Source of the DNA: Myotis daubentonii
Taxonomy: Eukaryota > Chordata > Mammalia > Chiroptera > Vespertilionidae
DNA length: 64,000 nt
Direction of reading: 5' to 3'
Assembly: GCF_963259705.1 (NCBI RefSeq)
Contig: NC_081840.1
Span: forward strand, 143,823,549-143,887,548
The position numbers and the translations under genes are program-made. Of this stretch, positions 33,400 to 43,260 are shown one piece after another (position 1 is the stretch's first letter; the number at the start of each line of letters is the position of its first letter). Under the pieces are notes generated by a model. The model did no database searches and had not been told where the DNA came from. It saw only the letters and a program-made list of their open reading frames with translations.

Positions 33400-34045
33400 A
33401 GGAGATCACTTCATAGAGAAGATAAAACAACTGTAAGTAGGTATGCACTCAGCATTGGTTCCCCTAAAAATATTGAACAAATACTAACAGAACTAAAAGT
33501 AGAAATAGACAACAATACTGTAATAGCAGGGGGCATCAATACCCCTACTTTCAGCAATGAATAGATCATCTGGACAAAATATCAATAAGGAAATGTTAAA
33601 CTTGAACCAAACATTAGACCAAATGGACATAACAACATTTAGAGAGCAGTCATACATTTTTTGTCACCACCTCAAAGAAATAGCTGCATTCCCATATTCA
33701 CTGCAGCATTATTTACAATAGCCAAGATATATAAACAAAGTGTTCACCAATAGATGGATAGAGAGGATGTGGTATGTATGTTTGCATGCATGTTTGTATG
33801 TATGTATGTATTACCTATATGAATGTGCATGCATTGTATATATACATATATATAGCATGTATGTATAGACACACATATACATACATACATACACACACAC
33901 ACACATACAGGCACACACATTATACAATGGTATTTCCTCAGGCATGAGAAAGAAATAGAATAATAGAGACTGGCTACAGTTATAAGAAATATTAATCATG
34001 TTCTGTTAACTGTGATTGTTTTTTTCTGATTAAAAAAAATATAAT
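33400..34045 (+). mobile_element. Old L1 fragment and simple-repeat patch
   Basis: Contains L1 ORF2-like phrases (tgcactcagcattggttccc, agaaatagacaacaatactg, cactgcagcattatttacaa). A TGTA/CATA microsatellite occupies 33776-33915. The L1 continues at 35100 after an LTR insertion. Confidence 0.75.
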
Positions 34046-34049
34046 CTGA

Positions 34050-34460
34050 TCTGGTTGGGAGCACCCCCACCTCCTTCAGACCTTGGAGTTAACCTGAAAA
34101 TGTGGCCATCCTCCTTAGCTGCCTATTATCATCTAAAGATTAACAACCTTCTTGGTGCAACAATGGAGTCACAGAGGTGCCCAGCCTTTGCAATCCCGCA
34201 GCTTGCATTATCTGTAATCTGTAAACATTATACCCATCTTTATTCCTTTTGCCTACTTCTCTATGCCTGTAATACCCATTTTTATTCCTTTTGCATACAC
34301 ATTCTTATTCATTTTGCCTACTTCCCCATGTAATCTTTTGTCCTTCTACCCCACACAAGCAGCTGATTTATTGGGGTGGGGGAGTACAGAGCAAATATTC
34401 TTGGATGAGCTGCTGCTCTTCCATACTGCTAGCATTATTGGAATAAATGCTCATATATGA
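34050..34460 (+). mobile_element. Possible LTR, left part
   Basis: The unit sits within an old L1. Direct imperfect repeats (tttattccttttgcctactt) and a poly(A)-like AATAAATGCTC (34441-34451) suggest an LTR, which would resume at 35008 after a Helitron. Ends are not certain. Confidence 0.4.
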
Positions 34461-35007
34461 CTAGAGGCCTGGTGCTTGTACACGGAGGGTGGGGGTGTCC
34501 TCAGCCCAGCCTGCACCCACTCCAATCTGGGATCCGTTGGCAGATGTCCAACTGGCGATTTAGGTCCCACAAGGATTGGGCCTGAACCGGCAGTCAGACA
34601 TCCCTCTCACAATCTGGGACTGTTGGCTCCCAACCGCTTGCCTGCCTGCCTGCCTGATTGCCCCAAACCGCTTCTGCCTGCCAGCCTGATCCACCCCTAA
34701 TCACTCCCCTGCCGGCCTGATCAATGTCTTACTGCTCCCGTGCCGGCCCAGTTGCCACCAAATGCCCTCCCCTGCAGGCCTGGCCGCCCCTAACTGCCCT
34801 CTCCTGCCAACCTGGTCCCCCCGCAACTGCCCTCCCTCCCCTGTAAGCCTGGTTGTCCCCAAATGCCCTCCCCTGCTGGGCTAGTCACCCACAACTGCCC
34901 TCCTCTGCCAGCCAACATGTGGCAGCCATCTTGTGCCCACATGGGAGTGGCCATTTTGTGCAAGGGCATGATGGTCAACTTGCATATTACCTCTTTATTA
35001 TATAGGA
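34461..35007 (-). mobile_element. Non-autonomous Helitron
   Basis: The minus-strand 5' end TCCTATATAATAAAGAGGTA is at 35007 and the 3' end ACCAGGCCTCTAG at 34461-34464. GC-rich body with CCTGCC repeats (34640-34665) and an imperfect repeat of about 60 bp (gccctcccctgc phrases). Confidence 0.92.
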
Positions 35008-35099
35008 TTCAACCCTGCCTCTGCTCAGTTGGCTCAAGTAGTGACAGGCAGCCTGGACCCATTTGTTGTTAGGTTTCACTGTCTTTCGTGCCCACATGA
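35008..35099 (+). mobile_element. Possible LTR, right part
   Basis: Continues from 34460 (ctgcctctgctcagttggct, gttgttaggtttcactgtct) and would be U5. Confidence 0.35.
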
Positions 35100-35580
35100 G
35101 TGAACCTTGAGTGTATGGCATACATACATACCAGACTGAGTAAAATTAAGTCAGACAGAGAAGGACAAATACTGCATGATCTAACTTACATGTGGAATTT
35201 AAAGTAGCTGAACTCATAAAATTAGAGAGTACAGTGGTGGTAGACAGGGGCTGAGGTTATGGAGAAATTGGGGAGCTGTTAATCAAAGGTATAAGCTTTC
35301 AGTTATAAGATGATAAATTCTGGGGATCTGATGTACAGCATGGTAATTATAGTTAACAGTACTGTATTGTATACTTGAAAGTTGCTAAGGGAGTATTCTC
35401 ACCACAGAAAAGATTTTTGTAATTATGTGATCTAATGGGAATGTGAACAAACACTCCCTTGCTGATCATTTAACAACAAAAAAGTGTGCCAAATGAATAC
35501 ACTGTATACCTTCAACATATGCAATGTTACATGTCAAATATATCTCAATAAAGCCAGGAAAAATTAGAAATTTGAAAAAA
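35100..35580 (+). mobile_element. L1M-type 3' end
   Basis: Typical phrases are gataaattctggggatctga, gtacagcatggtaattatag and aatatatctcaataaagcca. AATAAA precedes an A-rich tail. Confidence 0.8.
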
Positions 35581-35606
35581 TAAAATACCCACATGTCATT
35601 CTATAT

Positions 35607-35675
35607 ATAGTTAGAAAATGACAAGAAACCAATTAGTTATGATTTTCTTTGAAAATCAAAGTATTTGGTAACTTT
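35607..35675 (+). repeat. Left arm of perfect 69-bp inverted repeat
   Basis: The sequence beginning atagttagaaaatgacaaga is the exact reverse complement of 37492-37560. The arms are 1.8 kb apart and enclose three Helitrons and a SINE. Confidence 0.97.
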
Positions 35676-35700
35676 TATATACGTTTAGCCTAGTATCTAA

Positions 35701-35918
35701 TCTATATATATAAAAGCTGAATATGCAAATTGTCCACTCTGGAGTGTGACTGGGAGACCAGGAGTTCAATCACTTGCTATGATATTCGCTGATCACCATT
35801 GGGCGGCACAGAACGAAGAAAGGCCTTGGCCGGCAGCCAGAAGAACCCGATCTGCTCTGATCACTGGCCAAGCCTAAGGACCCTACCCGTACATGTATTT
35901 CATGCACCTGGCCTCTAC
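35701..35918 (+). mobile_element. Small non-autonomous Helitron
   Basis: The 5' end TCTATATATATAAAAGCTGA is intact. The 3' hairpin and CTGGCCTCTAC (G to C change in CTAG) end at 35918. Closest relative in the window is 18668-18879. Confidence 0.9.
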
Positions 35919-36032
35919 TCTTAATATAAAAATCTAGATGTACCAAGAGAAAAGTATAATTACATTTTCATGGAGTAAGTGCATGCATAAGAATATCATG
36001 ATTATATATCTTCAAAAATGTAGAAAAATAAC

Positions 36033-36225
36033 CTGTGAGCATAGCTCAGTTGATTGAAGCATCATCCTGTATACCAGTAGGTTGACAGTTTGATTCCCCA
36101 TCAAGGCACATACCTGGGTTTCTGGTTAAATTCCTGGATGGGGCAAATAGCAGGGGGCAACCAATAGATATTTCCCTCTCACATCAATGTTACTCTCTCT
36201 CTCTAAAATCAATAAGAACATATCC
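36033..36225 (+). mobile_element. Ves SINE
   Basis: Head acctgtgagcatagctcagt, B-box-like GTTTGATTCCCC, TCTC-rich tail and AAAATCAATAAGAACATA end. An AT dinucleotide repeat follows (36237-36260). Confidence 0.9.
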
Positions 36226-36264
36226 TTGGTGAGAATTATATATATATATATATATATATCTCCA

Positions 36265-37234
36265 TCCTATATAATAAAAGGCTAATAAGCAAATCGATGA
36301 AATGGTATAACAACTGGAACATCTAAACAACTGGGTGCTATGATGTGTGCTGACCACCACGGGGCCTGAGTGGAACATGGCCGGCATTGGCTGCTGCAGG
36401 ATGGTGTAGCAGGTGAGGGGGGCCCCAGACCATGGCGGGACCCCGGTCGTTGTCATCTGGGCAAGCCTCTGGTGGCTACTGAAAATTCTTTGCTCCCGTG
36501 CAACGCAGTCCTACCCGGCAATCACACCTGCTGCCAGCGCCGGCACCACTTGCATCCACTACCAGTGCCTGGCACTGGCCCTGACCGCTCGGTGCTGTCA
36601 GCGGTTGCAAGTGGTGGCTGCCAACCCTGATCACCCCTCAGAGCTTCTCCACCTCCCCGGCTCCTGAGGAGAGATCAGGGCCAGTAACTGCCTCTTGCAT
36701 CCACTGCCAGCGAGGACCCCACTCGCACCCGCTGCCAGAGCTGGAGCTGCTATTCACGTCCACTGTTAGTGACGACCCCACTCGCACCCGCAGCCAGCGC
36801 CAGAGCCGCCTCTCACATCTGATGCCAGTGCCCGGCACTAGTCAAGATTGCTTGGCAATATTAGCAGGTGTGAGTAGTGGCTGCTGGCCCTGATCACCCA
36901 AGGGCTTCTCCACCTCCCCTTGCTCCTAAGGGGTGACTGGGGAAGCAGCTGCCGCTTGCACATGCTGACAGCGCCAGCCCTGCTTATACCCACTGCTGGT
37001 GCCAGCCCCAGTTGCTCCACACCTTCAGGTTGGTGCGAGCAGGGCCAGCACTGTCAGCACATGGGAGCGATGGCAGCAGGAGTGGGGCTGTTAGCAGACA
37101 GGGGACCAGGGGCTACCGTGGGAGGGGCCTGGCAGGGATGTGGAAGATGGGCCGAGACCTGCCCCTGTGTCTTCTACAGCCTTGCAGCCCATAGTTCCTT
37201 TCAAGGTGCAGGAATTCATGCACTGGGCCCCTAG
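36265..37234 (+). mobile_element. Non-autonomous Helitron (0.97 kb)
   Basis: The 5' end TCCTATATAATAAAAGGCTA, then CGCTGACCACCACGGGGCC-like sequence (GTGCTGACCACCACGGGGCC). GC-rich body of degenerate CACTCGCACCCGCTGCCAG units (36530-36840). The 3' end ATTCATGCACTGGGCCCCTAG ends at 37234. It directly abuts the next Helitron. Confidence 0.92.
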
Positions 37235-37424
37235 TCTATAATAATAAAAGCATAATATGCTAATTAGACCAGATGTCCTTCTGAATGTCCTCCCGGATGA
37301 CCTTCCGGGTGAAGCCGGGGCTGTGAGCGCTGAGGCAGCCACCACAGTTGCCTCAGGCTGAGGCAAGTCAGCCCTGCTGCGAGCATTGAGCCCCTTGTAC
37401 GAATTTCATGCATCAGGCCTCTAA
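37235..37424 (+). mobile_element. Small Helitron in tandem with the previous one
   Basis: Starts TCTATAATAATAAAAGCATA exactly after CTAG of the upstream element. The 3' end is ATGCATCAGGCCTCTAA. Same subfamily as 56873-57059 (CCTTCTGGATG... and TAATATGCTAATTAGACCAG). Confidence 0.92.
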
Positions 37425-37491
37425 TTTTATATATATATTTATATATATATATATATAAAATTTTATATATTATTTATATATATATAAAATC

Positions 37492-37560
37492 AAAGTTACC
37501 AAATACTTTGATTTTCAAAGAAAATCATAACTAATTGGTTTCTTGTCATTTTCTAACTAT
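37492..37560 (-). repeat. Right arm of perfect 69-bp inverted repeat
   Basis: Reverse complement of 35607-35675 with no mismatch. An AT-rich stretch (37425-37490) lies just inside. Confidence 0.97.
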
Positions 37561-37619
37561 CAATGCAAGTAACTATCCTGGTTAACATTAAACATCTAAA
37601 AAAAAAAAAAAGGGTGGTG

Positions 37620-37832
37620 GGGATTGCCTGGCTGGGGTCACACAGTGGTTGAGCTTCAATCTATGAACCAAGAGGTCATCTGAACAATTCCCAGTCAGGG
37701 CACATGCCCTGGTTGCTGGCTCAATCCTCAGTAGGGGGAGTGCATGAGGTGGCCTAATGATGATTTTCTCTCATTATTGATGTTTCTATCTCTTTGTCCC
37801 ACTCCCTTCTTCTCTTTCGAAAAACAATAAAA
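37620..37832 (+). mobile_element. Ves SINE
   Basis: A gattgcctggctggggtcac head and TCTCATTATTGATGTTTCTATCT tail are typical. It ends in AAAACAATAAAACC. Confidence 0.88.
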
Positions 37833-37974
37833 CCATACTGAAAAGGGGAGGAGAACTCTTCCTAAGAGCAATTATTAAACAATTGCTCTTGACCCAAACT
37901 TCAAAAATAAGTCTCTAATTATAGAATAGGAAATAGTTTTTTATTTTTGAACATAGCGGATGGAAAGCAAAGTT

Positions 37975-38149
37975 TTAAAAATATTTTTTATTGATTTCAG
38001 AGAAGAAGGGGGAGGGAGAGGAAAATAGAAACATCAGTGAAGAGAGAGAATCATTGATCAGCTGCCTCCTGCATGGCCCCCACTGGCAATGGACCATGAC
38101 CACCTGGTTCATATGTTGACAATCAACCACTGAGCAACACTGGCAGGGC
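37975..38149 (-). mobile_element. Ves SINE
   Basis: Minus-strand copy: TTTTTATTGATTTCAGAGAAG tail on the left and cagtgttgctcagtggttga head on the right. Confidence 0.9.
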
Positions 38150-38183
38150 TGGGAGGCAACTGTTAAATAGGAAACATCTGGTT

Positions 38184-38405
38184 AGCCTGGGCTGGGTAGC
38201 TCAGTTGGTTGGAGCATCGTTCCAGACACCAAAATGCGAGTTTGATTCCAAGTCAGGGCACCCAGGTTTCCTGTTTGACCTGTTGGTGTACCTGTGGGAG
38301 GCAACTGATTAATGTTTCCCTCTCATATCCATGTCTGTTTCCCTATCTCTCTCCCTCCCGCCCTCCTTCCCTCCCTCCCTCTTTCCCTCCCTCCTTTCAT
38401 CTCTC
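38184..38405 (+). mobile_element. Ves SINE with CCTCC-rich tail
   Basis: Head gcctgggctgggtagctcag, B-box-like GTTTGATTCCAAG, and a long CTCCCTCCC tail. Confidence 0.9.
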
Positions 38406-38555
38406 TATTCCCACTATTCCAATTTGCTGAGAGTGTTTATAAAAGAATGGATGTTGGATTTTCTTAAATGATTTTTCTATGTCTATTGATACAATCATGT
38501 GATTTTTGTCTTTCAATTTGTTGATGTAATGTATCATGTTTATTGATTTGCAAAA
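38406..38555 (-). mobile_element. Old L1 fragment
   Basis: Antisense of the L1 RT region: tctattgatacaatcatgtg, tttttgtctttcaatttgtt. Confidence 0.8.
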
Positions 38556-38559
38556 ATTG

Positions 38560-39750
38560 TACCAGAATTGCAAGAAGGTGGCAAATGTAGATGCATGTTT
38601 TTGCCAAAAAATACAGTATCACTCTTCCAGACCATGGACCTGGGGATAATCCTAGCAACCAAATGAATATACCTCAAAAAGTTTTTAGAGGAAGTAATGG
38701 TTGTATTGCAGGATGAAGATAATGATTAAGATACAAGAGGACCATGTACCATACGAAACTTAAATAGTTACAGATTAAAATCAGCAACTTTGAAATTTTG
38801 CTGGAGCGTGAAAAGAAGTAAAAGTCCAAAATGTTTGGAAGAATTTGCTGGACCATGAAGGCAGACTTGGAATTCGAAGGGCTGGAGGTTACTGATTACT
38901 GTAGGACAACACAGAATATTGGTGGAGAAGTAGTAGCTGAGGAAGATGCTTTAGAGTGGTTAGATGAAGATGAAGGTGACCCTTGGTATCTCATTATGAC
39001 TGAAAGTAAAATAGCAGATGAGGTGATGACCTTGGAAGATGAGGATGGGAGTGAAGATGAGGAGGAAGAAGAAACAATGCACCCTGAAAATAAAGTTATT
39101 AGTGATTAGTCCCATCTGGATTATCTCATAACACTTATTGACAATTCATCAGATAATGAAAAGCAGTTTTATTACACCCATTTTTGAAATTTTATGAAGT
39201 TAATTCCAAAAAAAAATTGCACACTTCAAAAGTTCAAACAAAACTTGACATTTTATAGTATTCAAAGCAGGATTACCTAAAGCAAGCACCTTGACATGGA
39301 ACATTCATGTCACACTATAATGGGAGTGTCTGGATATATCACCATCCAAACACCATTAAATAGGAAAAATATTTTGTGTTCTTATAAAATTTAAATTTTG
39401 TTTTGTTTTTAAGAATATTGTTTATTCATTTAGTTAAATATAATTAAAGTGGATTTTCAGAAAAATGTTTACTTAGATTTAGATTGCATATTTGTTTATT
39501 ACAGTCTCAAAATTATGGTTACTACATAAGCAATCATACATATAGGAAACTTTTCTTTGAAGTTAAACTTTTCATATATACTTCATATATACTTACACGA
39601 ATGCGTCTACATAAGTAAAAACAGGTAAACTAATGTGTCAATTTTAAACATACACATTTGGAAAACCTACCTCATTAAATATAATGGACATTCCACTTTA
39701 AGGGACAACCACTCTCTCGAATTAGTCCATTACTTCGAGGTTTTATTGTA
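38560..39750 (+). mobile_element. Tigger-like (pogo/Tc1-mariner) transposon remnant
   Basis: The 92-residue frame at 38832-39109 and the broken frames before it resemble the C-terminal tail of a Tigger/jerky-type DDE transposase: DALEWLDEDEGDPWYLIMTE, then ADEVMTLEDEDGSEDEEEEE. The remnant appears to end with CGAGGTTTTATTGTA at 39736-39750, like a Tigger-type terminal inverted repeat. The left end is not found. The catalytic core is lost or unreadable. An exapted gene seems unlikely since the rest of the frame is interrupted. Confidence 0.65.
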
Positions 39751-41050
39751 TTTTGAAGGTAACCTGACAAGATTTGCTGACTGATTAGATGTGAGGTTTA
39801 AGACAAAGAGACAGTATGATACCAACTTTTCGGCAGAGCAATTGAAGAGCTGTCCTTAACTGAAACAGGAAAGACCACTTAAAGGCAGGTATGAGAAAGA
39901 CTATCAGTAGTTCAATTTTGGACATCTTAAGTCAGCAACACCCAATAGCTGTTTAAAAACAAAATATCAAGCAGGCAGTTTGATGTAAAGTATGGAATTA
40001 AGGAGAGAAATCTGGGCTGGCAATATAAATCTGAAGATCATTAGACTATACAAGTTATTAAAGTCATGATAAAAAGATGAATGCCAGGACACTTGAATGT
40101 GTAAAAGGTCGGAAATGAGGAGAAACAGAACACTTGGATGTGGAAAAGGTGGGAGATGAGGAGAAACAAAACAGACTGAGAAGGACAGACTAAGAAGGCA
40201 AGGAGGAAACCCAGTAAACATGTTTCCTCTCTGAAAATTCAGTCCTGAAAGCCAAAAAATGAAAAGAAAAAAAAGTTTTCCATCAGGTCAAATATTGCTG
40301 ATAAGGCATGTAAAACGAAGTTAAAATTATGTTTAGATTTATTAAAGGGAAAACAATTACTACCCTTGAGAAAAAACAATTTTGGAGAAGAGATGGGACT
40401 GAACATTACTTGAGTGGGTTCAAGCGTGCATGGAAGGGAAAGTAGGAATCATGGAGAACAGATCGTTCTTTTAAGGACTCTGTAGCTCAATGGCATGCCC
40501 TTGGATGATCTCATCTGTTTCATGTTTAGTTGTAACTTTCAGTCCTTTCATAATGACTATGAAATATTTTTGTAATACTTAAATGTTTTTAATTACATAT
40601 CTGTGGCACTATGTGGTTTTAAACCTGCCATACTTGGTAGTGAATAATAAATTCACACTATTATACAACTAAAAGACCTCCATGAAATTTTTCTAGATAT
40701 ATAATATTATGTAACCTGATTACCTCGTTTCATGTGCTTACAAAGACAATGGGAGGATTTCTTGCTAGATGAATATCATCCAGCTCTAGAATATTTTACA
40801 TGACTCAAGCATACAAAGTACACTTTAGTTAGTAATATTAAAACTGTGTAAAAGAAATAAAGGGGGAAACATGTAGGTAGTATTCTTACTTTATAAACTG
40901 AATTTTTGTAAGTTGTGTAATATGAAGTCCCTTCTGAAAAATTGGGTGGTGCATACTGAAATGTATTCTTAAAAAGGAACGATAAAGGCATGCATGCAAG
41001 GTACCGTTCAAAAAGAAAAGTCCCTATATTAGTAACACCTTGGTTTATAA
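39751..41050. other. Unassigned stretch
   Basis: No exon or clear repeat. A short near-duplicate occurs at 40087-40112 and 40132-40160 (gaatgtgtaaaaggtcgga / ggatgtggaaaaggtggga). Confidence 0.45.
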
Positions 41051-41052
41051 TG

Positions 41053-41223
41053 CAAGGGTCAGCAAATGAATGCCTACAGGCTAAATCCAGCCCAGAGCCT
41101 GTTTTTTTTTTTTTTTTTCACCCATTCCTTTACCTAGTGTTTATGACAGATTTCAGAGACTCGATGGTTCGCAAAGCCTACAATACTATCTGCCCTTCAC
41201 AGAAAAGGCCTGTCACCCCCTGA
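41053..41223. mobile_element. hAT-Charlie-type remnant
   Basis: caagggtcagcaaatgaatg at one end and cttcacagaaaaggcctgtc with cccctg at the other recall MER1-type Charlie MITEs. The inner gcaaagcctacaatactatc supports this. A 17-T run lies at 41102-41118. Confidence 0.55.
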
Positions 41224-41697
41224 TATAACAGATTAATCCCCTGATGGGTTTTAATAGGTTTTACTCAATATACTGAAATGTGTATATAATATATAGAACA
41301 AATTGCCTTGTGAAATCCCTCAGCTTTCAGGTTAAATTGAGGGTCCAATATTTGAGCACTCAGGTATTAGGAACAAAACACAAAAAGCTAATAACTATCA
41401 ATTTCAATGGGAACAAAGTAAAGTGCCAGTGTAGCATTATGCTCCTTTCATAAATGAGCAGATATTAAAAGTATTCTTACAAAATTTGCTTAAGACATGA
41501 GATTAAATACAATGCTTTAAATACACATCAATCGTGAGACAATCAGTATACTGTAGACTAGGCCTACTCTTTCAGTGGTTGCATACTCCATTGTTTTATT
41601 GGCTTAATAAAGTATTTCCTTATAGATAGGTATTTACATTACTTCCAACATTTTGGTATGCAATGTTGTAATAAATATCCTTAACATACATATGTTT
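41224..41697. other. Unassigned stretch
   Basis: AT-rich, no recognised feature apart from possible L1 debris near 41610-41690 (taaagtatttccttatagat). Confidence 0.4.
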
Positions 41698-41735
41698 GAC
41701 AGAGAGTTCAACCAGGAGTTGGACTAGGGGGCGGG

Positions 41736-41766
<31 letters not shown>

Positions 41767-41876
41767 TGGCCAACCGCCCATGGCCCCTCCCCCCAGCTGG
41801 CCAGGCCCTATCAGCCTCAATCAGGGCCAGCTGACCAGACCCCACCCAAGTACAAATTCCTTCACCAGGCCTTTAG
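41698..41876 (+). mobile_element. Helitron 3' fragment
   Basis: Body with six CCAG units (41737-41765) and 3' end TTCCTTCACCAGGCCTTTAG. The terminus carries a C to T change and the 5' end is missing. Confidence 0.75.
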
Positions 41877-41934
41877 TATATACATAATACACATAATGCT
41901 CTACTTTATGATGGATACACATAATCCTATCTAA

Positions 41935-42435
41935 TAAAGAGGAAATATGCTAATCAACCCTCACTCCATTGCAAAGATGGCAGCACCCATAGCCAATAAG
42001 GAGGGAATATGCTAATTGACTGACCTGCTCTCAAAGATGGCAGTGCCCACAGCCAATAAGGAGGGAATATGCTAATTGACTGTCACACCCTCAAAGATGG
42101 CAGTGCCCACAGCCACAAGATGGTGGTGCCCAGTCCCCTCAGCCCCGCTGGGGTGGCAGGCATGCAGCAAGGCCAGGCCCGCCCCCACCACGCATCTGCC
42201 TCTGGAGTCCCCCAGTCCCTTCAGCCCCCCAGCCTCCCAGGGCCGCCAGAGGCTCAGGTAACCTGGGCCGACTGAGGTTTGGGCTGCCAACAGTGGCAGC
42301 AGCAGAGGTGTGATGGGGGCGTCACCTTCCCTGATCGCCTCCCACCCCTGAGGGCTCCTGGACTGTGAGAGGGGGAAGGCCGGGCTGAGGGACTCCCCCC
42401 TCCAGTGCATGACTTTTCATGCACCGGGCCTCTAG
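41935..42435 (+). mobile_element. Non-autonomous Helitron with repeated 5' region
   Basis: TCCTATCTAATAAAGAGGAA start at an A^T site and CCGGGCCTCTAG end at 42435. The 5' region CAATAAGGAGGGAATATGCT plus AATTGACTG is repeated as roughly 63-bp units three times (41940-42115). Confidence 0.95.
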
Positions 42436-42811
42436 TAATATATAATTAATGTCCTTGGACTGTGTATGTGTGTTTATACAAGTCATGTTTTCATGTAGGG
42501 TCTCGTTCTGGAAATGAAGCTATTGGGATAAAAGAATAACATACTTGAAATCTTGAAACCAGCTCAATTTCCTTTCAAAAATGTTTTGCCAGTGTCATCT
42601 ACAAATAGCACATGACAATGCCAATTCCATTTACTTACTACAAATATTGATAAATGCAATATTTATCATTATAAGTTCAAAATTGGTATGTCATTGTTTG
42701 TTGATTTGCATTTTTCTGATTCCCAAGCAAGTTTCAATCTTGCTAGTAAAAACATTAAATTTGTTAATCATAAATACTAGCTCAAGTTGGAATATACTAC
42801 TATAGGCTTAC
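42436..42811. other. AT-rich stretch 3' of an exon-like segment
   Basis: Old L1-like antisense phrases (ttgttgatttgcatttttct, 42698-42717). Otherwise nothing recognised. Confidence 0.45.
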
Positions 42812-42975
42812 CTATCAGAATCTGCATCCTCCATAACAGGAAACTGCTGCTTATCAGTTTGTTCACTGTTGCTTTGCTGCCTCAATCCATCACTATCACT
42901 GTCATCATTAGCACGATCATACATGTTTTCTGAGACTTCCCTTTTACTACTTTTCTGCTCCTTTCTTTGTTCAAC
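42812..42975 (-). CDS. ANKRD26-family-like exon (orphan)
   Basis: An open 164-bp minus-strand segment with acceptor TCAAAG (42976-42981) and donor GTAAG (42807-42811). It encodes VEQRKEQKSSKREVSENMYD, then DDSDSDGLRQQSNSEQTDKQ and QFPVMEDADSDR. This acidic Ser/Asp-rich sequence resembles the disordered middle of ANKRD26-type proteins (their QTD.QQFP-like motif). It lies head to head with the plus-strand ankyrin gene that starts 9.3 kb away. No other exon of this gene was found on this strand, so it may be a relic. Similarity is judged by eye. Confidence 0.55.
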
Positions 42976-43064
42976 CTTTGATGAAAGTTTGAAATTAAGG
43001 ATATTATTACCTTTTTCATTAAAAAGACTGTTTTTTTTCCATTAATTTTATCATTTGGTTGCTG

Positions 43065-43260
43065 GTTATCAGTTTGTTCACTGTTACTTTACTGACTCAA
43101 TCCATCACTGTCAGTGTCATCATGAGCACCATCACACATGTTTCCTAACACTTCCCTTTTACTACATTTCTTTTCCTTCTTTCCTTCAACGTTTGATGAA
43201 AGTTTTATATGAAGGATATTGCTATTACCGTATTCATTTAAAAGACTGTGCCATTACCTC
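43065..43260 (-). pseudogene. Decayed tandem copy of the ANKRD26-like exon
   Basis: Reads VEGKKEKKCSKREVLGNMCD on the minus strand, clearly a duplicate of 42812-42975 with flanking intron (gatattgctattaccgtatt matches gatattattacctttttcat). It has a stop in place of a CAG codon (near 43091) and a mutated acceptor (CAAAC instead of CAAAG). Confidence 0.75.

Noticed and set aside
38832..39109. Possible domesticated host gene (92 residues, acidic C-terminus)
   Set aside because: Reads as the tail of a Tigger-type transposase with broken frames upstream and a TIR-like end downstream; no sign of a complete gene.
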